Shown piece after piece: positions 61,909 to 64,000 of a DNA stretch of 64,000 nt. The position numbers and the translations under genes were made by a program. Under the pieces are notes generated by a model. The model worked only from the letters and a program-made list of their open reading frames with translations. It was not told the DNA's origin and made no database searches. The stretch is from Pseudomonas orientalis (lineage in GTDB: Bacteria > Pseudomonadota > Gammaproteobacteria > Pseudomonadales > Pseudomonadaceae): NCBI RefSeq assembly GCF_002934065.1, contig NZ_CP018049.1:4214501-4278500 (forward strand), in the 5' to 3' direction. Each line of letters opens with the position of its first letter. The first letter of the stretch is position 1.

Positions 61909-63121
61909 CAGCACTGCGCTGCGCTTGCTGGTGGTGATTCAGCTGGTGTCGATGGGCGCCATGGAAATGAGCGGGCCTTTCTGGCCCTTGCAGATCCAGA
62001 AGCTGCTCGGCACTGCCAACGCCCACTACACCGGCCTGCTTTCTTCGCTGGTGTACGCCGGGCCGATGATGGCGGCGATGATCCTCACGCCCATGTGGGG
62101 GCGCCTGGGTGACCGTACCGGCCACAAGCCGATGATCATCCGCGCGTTGCTGGCGCTGGCGGTATGCCAGGCGCTGGCCGCCGTCACCTACGACCCTTGG
62201 CTGCTGGTGCTCATCCGTGTGGCGCAAGGCGCGTTGGCCGGCTTCATCGCGGCGGCCCAGGCTTATGCGCTGGCGTGCTGCGGCGACGGCGGCCGCGGAC
62301 ATATTCTGGCACGGCTGCAATCAGCCACCGCCGTGGGCTCCCTGGCCGGGCCGGTGCTGGGTGGCTGGCTGATGGATATATCCGGTTTCGCTTTGCTGTG
62401 CTACAGCGCCACCGCAGTCTGCCTGATGTGCGCAATAATCAGCGTGTTCCTGCCCAGCGATTCACCACGCTCCAGACCTGCGCTCACGTCCAAGCCCGCT
62501 GCACTTCCCAAAGGTTGGCTTGGCGCGATGCTGGGAATCATCGTATTGATCCAGGCCGCCAAGATGATGCCGCAACCGTTCTATGCCTTGTATGTCGCCG
62601 ATGTTCTGCACGCGCCCGCGTGGCTGATCGGCGCCAGCTACGCCGCCAGCGCGCTGACCCTGGCGCTGTCCGCGCCGTTGTGGGGGCGCTTGTTTGACCG
62701 GCACTCACCCGCGCGCACGCTACACATCATCGAATGGGTCACCTGGTTCTGCGCCCTGACCCTGGCCTTCACGGCCATGGCCGGGGAATGGTTGGGGTTC
62801 CTTGCCAGCCGCCTGCTGTGGGGCGTATGGCAGGGTGCGTTGCTGCCGGTCGCCTACACCTTGATCGCCAACACCGTTGCCCCCAGCCAGCAGGGATTTG
62901 CCTTGGGCATGGGCAACAGCGCCGCCAAGGCCGGTGCGTTGTGCGGTGCGCTGCTGGGTGGCATCGGCATGGCAATGGTGGGCCTGGCGCACAGCTTCTG
63001 GCTGGTGGCACTGACGTACGCCCTGGCTGCCGTGGGCATCCGCGCGATTCGTGCGTTCACCCGCACACCTCAAATGTCCGATTTTTCTGTCAATACTAAT
63101 AACTCAAAGGCAAGGTCATGA
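61898..63121 (+). CDS. MFS exporter, probable siderophore efflux
   Basis: The 407-residue protein has about 12 membrane helices, starting STALRLLVVIQLVSMGAMEM. The motif GRLGDRTGHKPMI is the MFS loop 2-3 signature, repeated in the second half as GRLFDRHSPARTL. It overlaps the synthetase gene by 11 bases and the receptor gene by ATGA, so it is part of one operon. Export of the siderophore is inferred from this position. Confidence 0.92.
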   Translation: MSANSTALRLLVVIQLVSMGAMEMSGPFWPLQIQKLLGTANAHYTGLLSSLVYAGPMMAAMILTPMWGRLGDRTGHKPMIIRALLALAVCQALAAVTYDPWLLVLIRVAQGALAGFIAAAQAYALACCGDGGRGHILARLQSATAVGSLAGPVLGGWLMDISGFALLCYSATAVCLMCAIISVFLPSDSPRSRPALTSKPAALPKGWLGAMLGIIVLIQAAKMMPQPFYALYVADVLHAPAWLIGASYAASALTLALSAPLWGRLFDRHSPARTLHIIEWVTWFCALTLAFTAMAGEWLGFLASRLLWGVWQGALLPVAYTLIANTVAPSQQGFALGMGNSAAKAGALCGALLGGIGMAMVGLAHSFWLVALTYALAAVGIRAIRAFTRTPQMSDFSVNTNNSKARS

Positions 63122-64000
63122 ATACAACACAATGGGCGATTCTGTTGCCCCTGCTCGGGTCGATCAGCGCCCCCGTCTGGGCCGATCAGACTGAAGAAAC
63201 GCCAGCGGCCACCAGCCTGCAATTACAGGCCACGGTGGTCTCGGCCACGCGCAGTGAAACCAGCATCGCGGCGATCCCGGGCTCGGTGCAGGTGATCGAC
63301 GCAGAACAGATCCGCCAGCAGACGTCGGCGGGACGCCGGGTTGCCGATATTCTCGGGCAACTGGTCCCCGGCATTGCCCCCTCCAGTGGCGGCATGAGCA
63401 ACTTCGGCCAGACGCTGCGCGGGCGCAATACGCTGATCCTGATCGATGGGGTCTCCCAGAACGCCACGCGCGACAACTTCCGCCAGCTCAACAGCGTGGC
63501 GCCGGAAAGTATCGAGCGCATCGAAGTGATCTCCGGCGCCAGCAGTGTCTACGGCGCCGGCGCATCGGGTGGCATCATCAACATCATCACCAAGCGCAAC
63601 ACAGGTGAAGACCTGGCCTTCAGCAGCAAGATCGGCATGACGGCCGGCGACAACCTCAGCCGCAAGGGCTTTGCCTACCAGGCGTTCCAGAGCGCAACAG
63701 GCCGCCAGGGCCCGCTGGACTGGTACGTGTCGGGCAACACCGTGCAACGCAACGACCAGTTCGACGGCAATGGCAAGCGCATTCCCCAGGACACGTCCCA
63801 GGGCAGCAACATGGACACCGACACCTACGATCTGCAGGGTCGCTTCGGCTACGCGCTCGATGACGACAAGAAGATCAGCCTGTCGCTGCAGGACTACAAA
63901 GACGAACAGGACACCCGCTACACCAAGAACCCGCGCATCACCAGCGAGGCCGTCGCGGTGAAGGGTTTGGACCTGGATGACCAGCCGTCCACCCACAACC
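63118..64000 (+). CDS. TonB-dependent siderophore receptor (partial, 5' part only)
   Basis: The first 294 codons lie in the window, and the gene runs off the right edge. A signal peptide (MNTTQWAILLPLLGSISAPV, cut after WA) is followed by the plug domain with LQLQATVVSATRSETSIAAI, VADILGQLVPGIAP and the plug signature GASSVYGAGASGGIINIIT. The barrel begins near residue 175. It starts within the stop of the MFS gene (ATGA), so uptake is co-transcribed with synthesis and export. It is close to the ferric-siderophore (FepA/RhtA-like) group. Confidence 0.93.
   Translation, partial: MNTTQWAILLPLLGSISAPVWADQTEETPAATSLQLQATVVSATRSETSIAAIPGSVQVIDAEQIRQQTSAGRRVADILGQLVPGIAPSSGGMSNFGQTLRGRNTLILIDGVSQNATRDNFRQLNSVAPESIERIEVISGASSVYGAGASGGIINIITKRNTGEDLAFSSKIGMTAGDNLSRKGFAYQAFQSATGRQGPLDWYVSGNTVQRNDQFDGNGKRIPQDTSQGSNMDTDTYDLQGRFGYALDDDKKISLSLQDYKDEQDTRYTKNPRITSEAVAVKGLDLDDQPSTHN

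Overview
The window is a chromosomal segment of a Pseudomonas of the fluorescens group. The evidence is the polar-flagellum cluster with FleQ and FleS, the phhRABC phenylalanine catabolism locus, the order hda / perM-like / DUF2066 / purM-purN, the aerobic-type late cobalamin genes, the high GC content, and many copies of the P. fluorescens REP motif GTGGGAGGGGGCTTGCCCCC, mostly as inverted pairs (REPINs). No tRNA, rRNA, prophage, insertion sequence or CRISPR array was seen. All calls come from reading the sequence and from recalled family knowledge; no database search was run.

Region 1 to 16.1 kb, all on the minus strand, is one half of the flagellar regulon. It reads flgF, flgG, flgH, flgI, flgJ, flgK, flgL, a FabH-like ketoacyl synthase, fliC, flaG, fliD, fliS, a fliT-like gene, fleQ and the start of fleS. 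Good sigma-54 sites precede flgF, fliD and fleS, and a FliA (sigma-28) site precedes fliC. This fits the FleQ/RpoN then FliA hierarchy known in P. aeruginosa. The space between flgL and fliC, which in P. syringae holds a flagellin glycosylation island, is reduced to the single ketoacyl synthase.

Region 16.1 to 36 kb holds phhR, divergent from phhABC with a TyrR-type box between them. It continues with an LpxH-like phosphoesterase, an EamA transporter, a SelT/W/H-family protein, a PlpD-type autotransported patatin, a MarR regulator, recQ, a YecA-family gene, a DUF454 membrane protein, a large SSS-type hybrid sensor kinase, rmuC and several small proteins.

Region 36 to 40.5 kb holds a FadL-family porin, a periplasmic glutathione-peroxidase-like protein, and an MFS exporter coupled to a previously missed 39-residue membrane peptide. 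A MarR repressor follows; two nearly identical 16-bp operators flank its gene.

Region 40.5 to 50.2 kb is a long cobalamin operon: riboswitch, cobO, cobB, bluB, cbiB, cobD, cobQ, then an insertion of repeats, then cobU, cobT, cobC, cobS. Most genes overlap by ATGA. The C-terminus of CobB reads through a REP pair and still overlaps bluB. A repeat able to form a three-way junction lies between cobQ and cobU.

Region 50.3 to 59.8 kb holds a sugar-dehydrogenase-like lipoprotein, two NlpC/P60 lipoproteins, hda, an AI-2E family permease, a DUF2066 protein, purM, purN, a DUF3108 protein and a 62-residue protein. The window ends with a Fur-controlled siderophore operon: one IucA/IucC synthetase, an MFS exporter, and a TonB receptor cut by the window edge.
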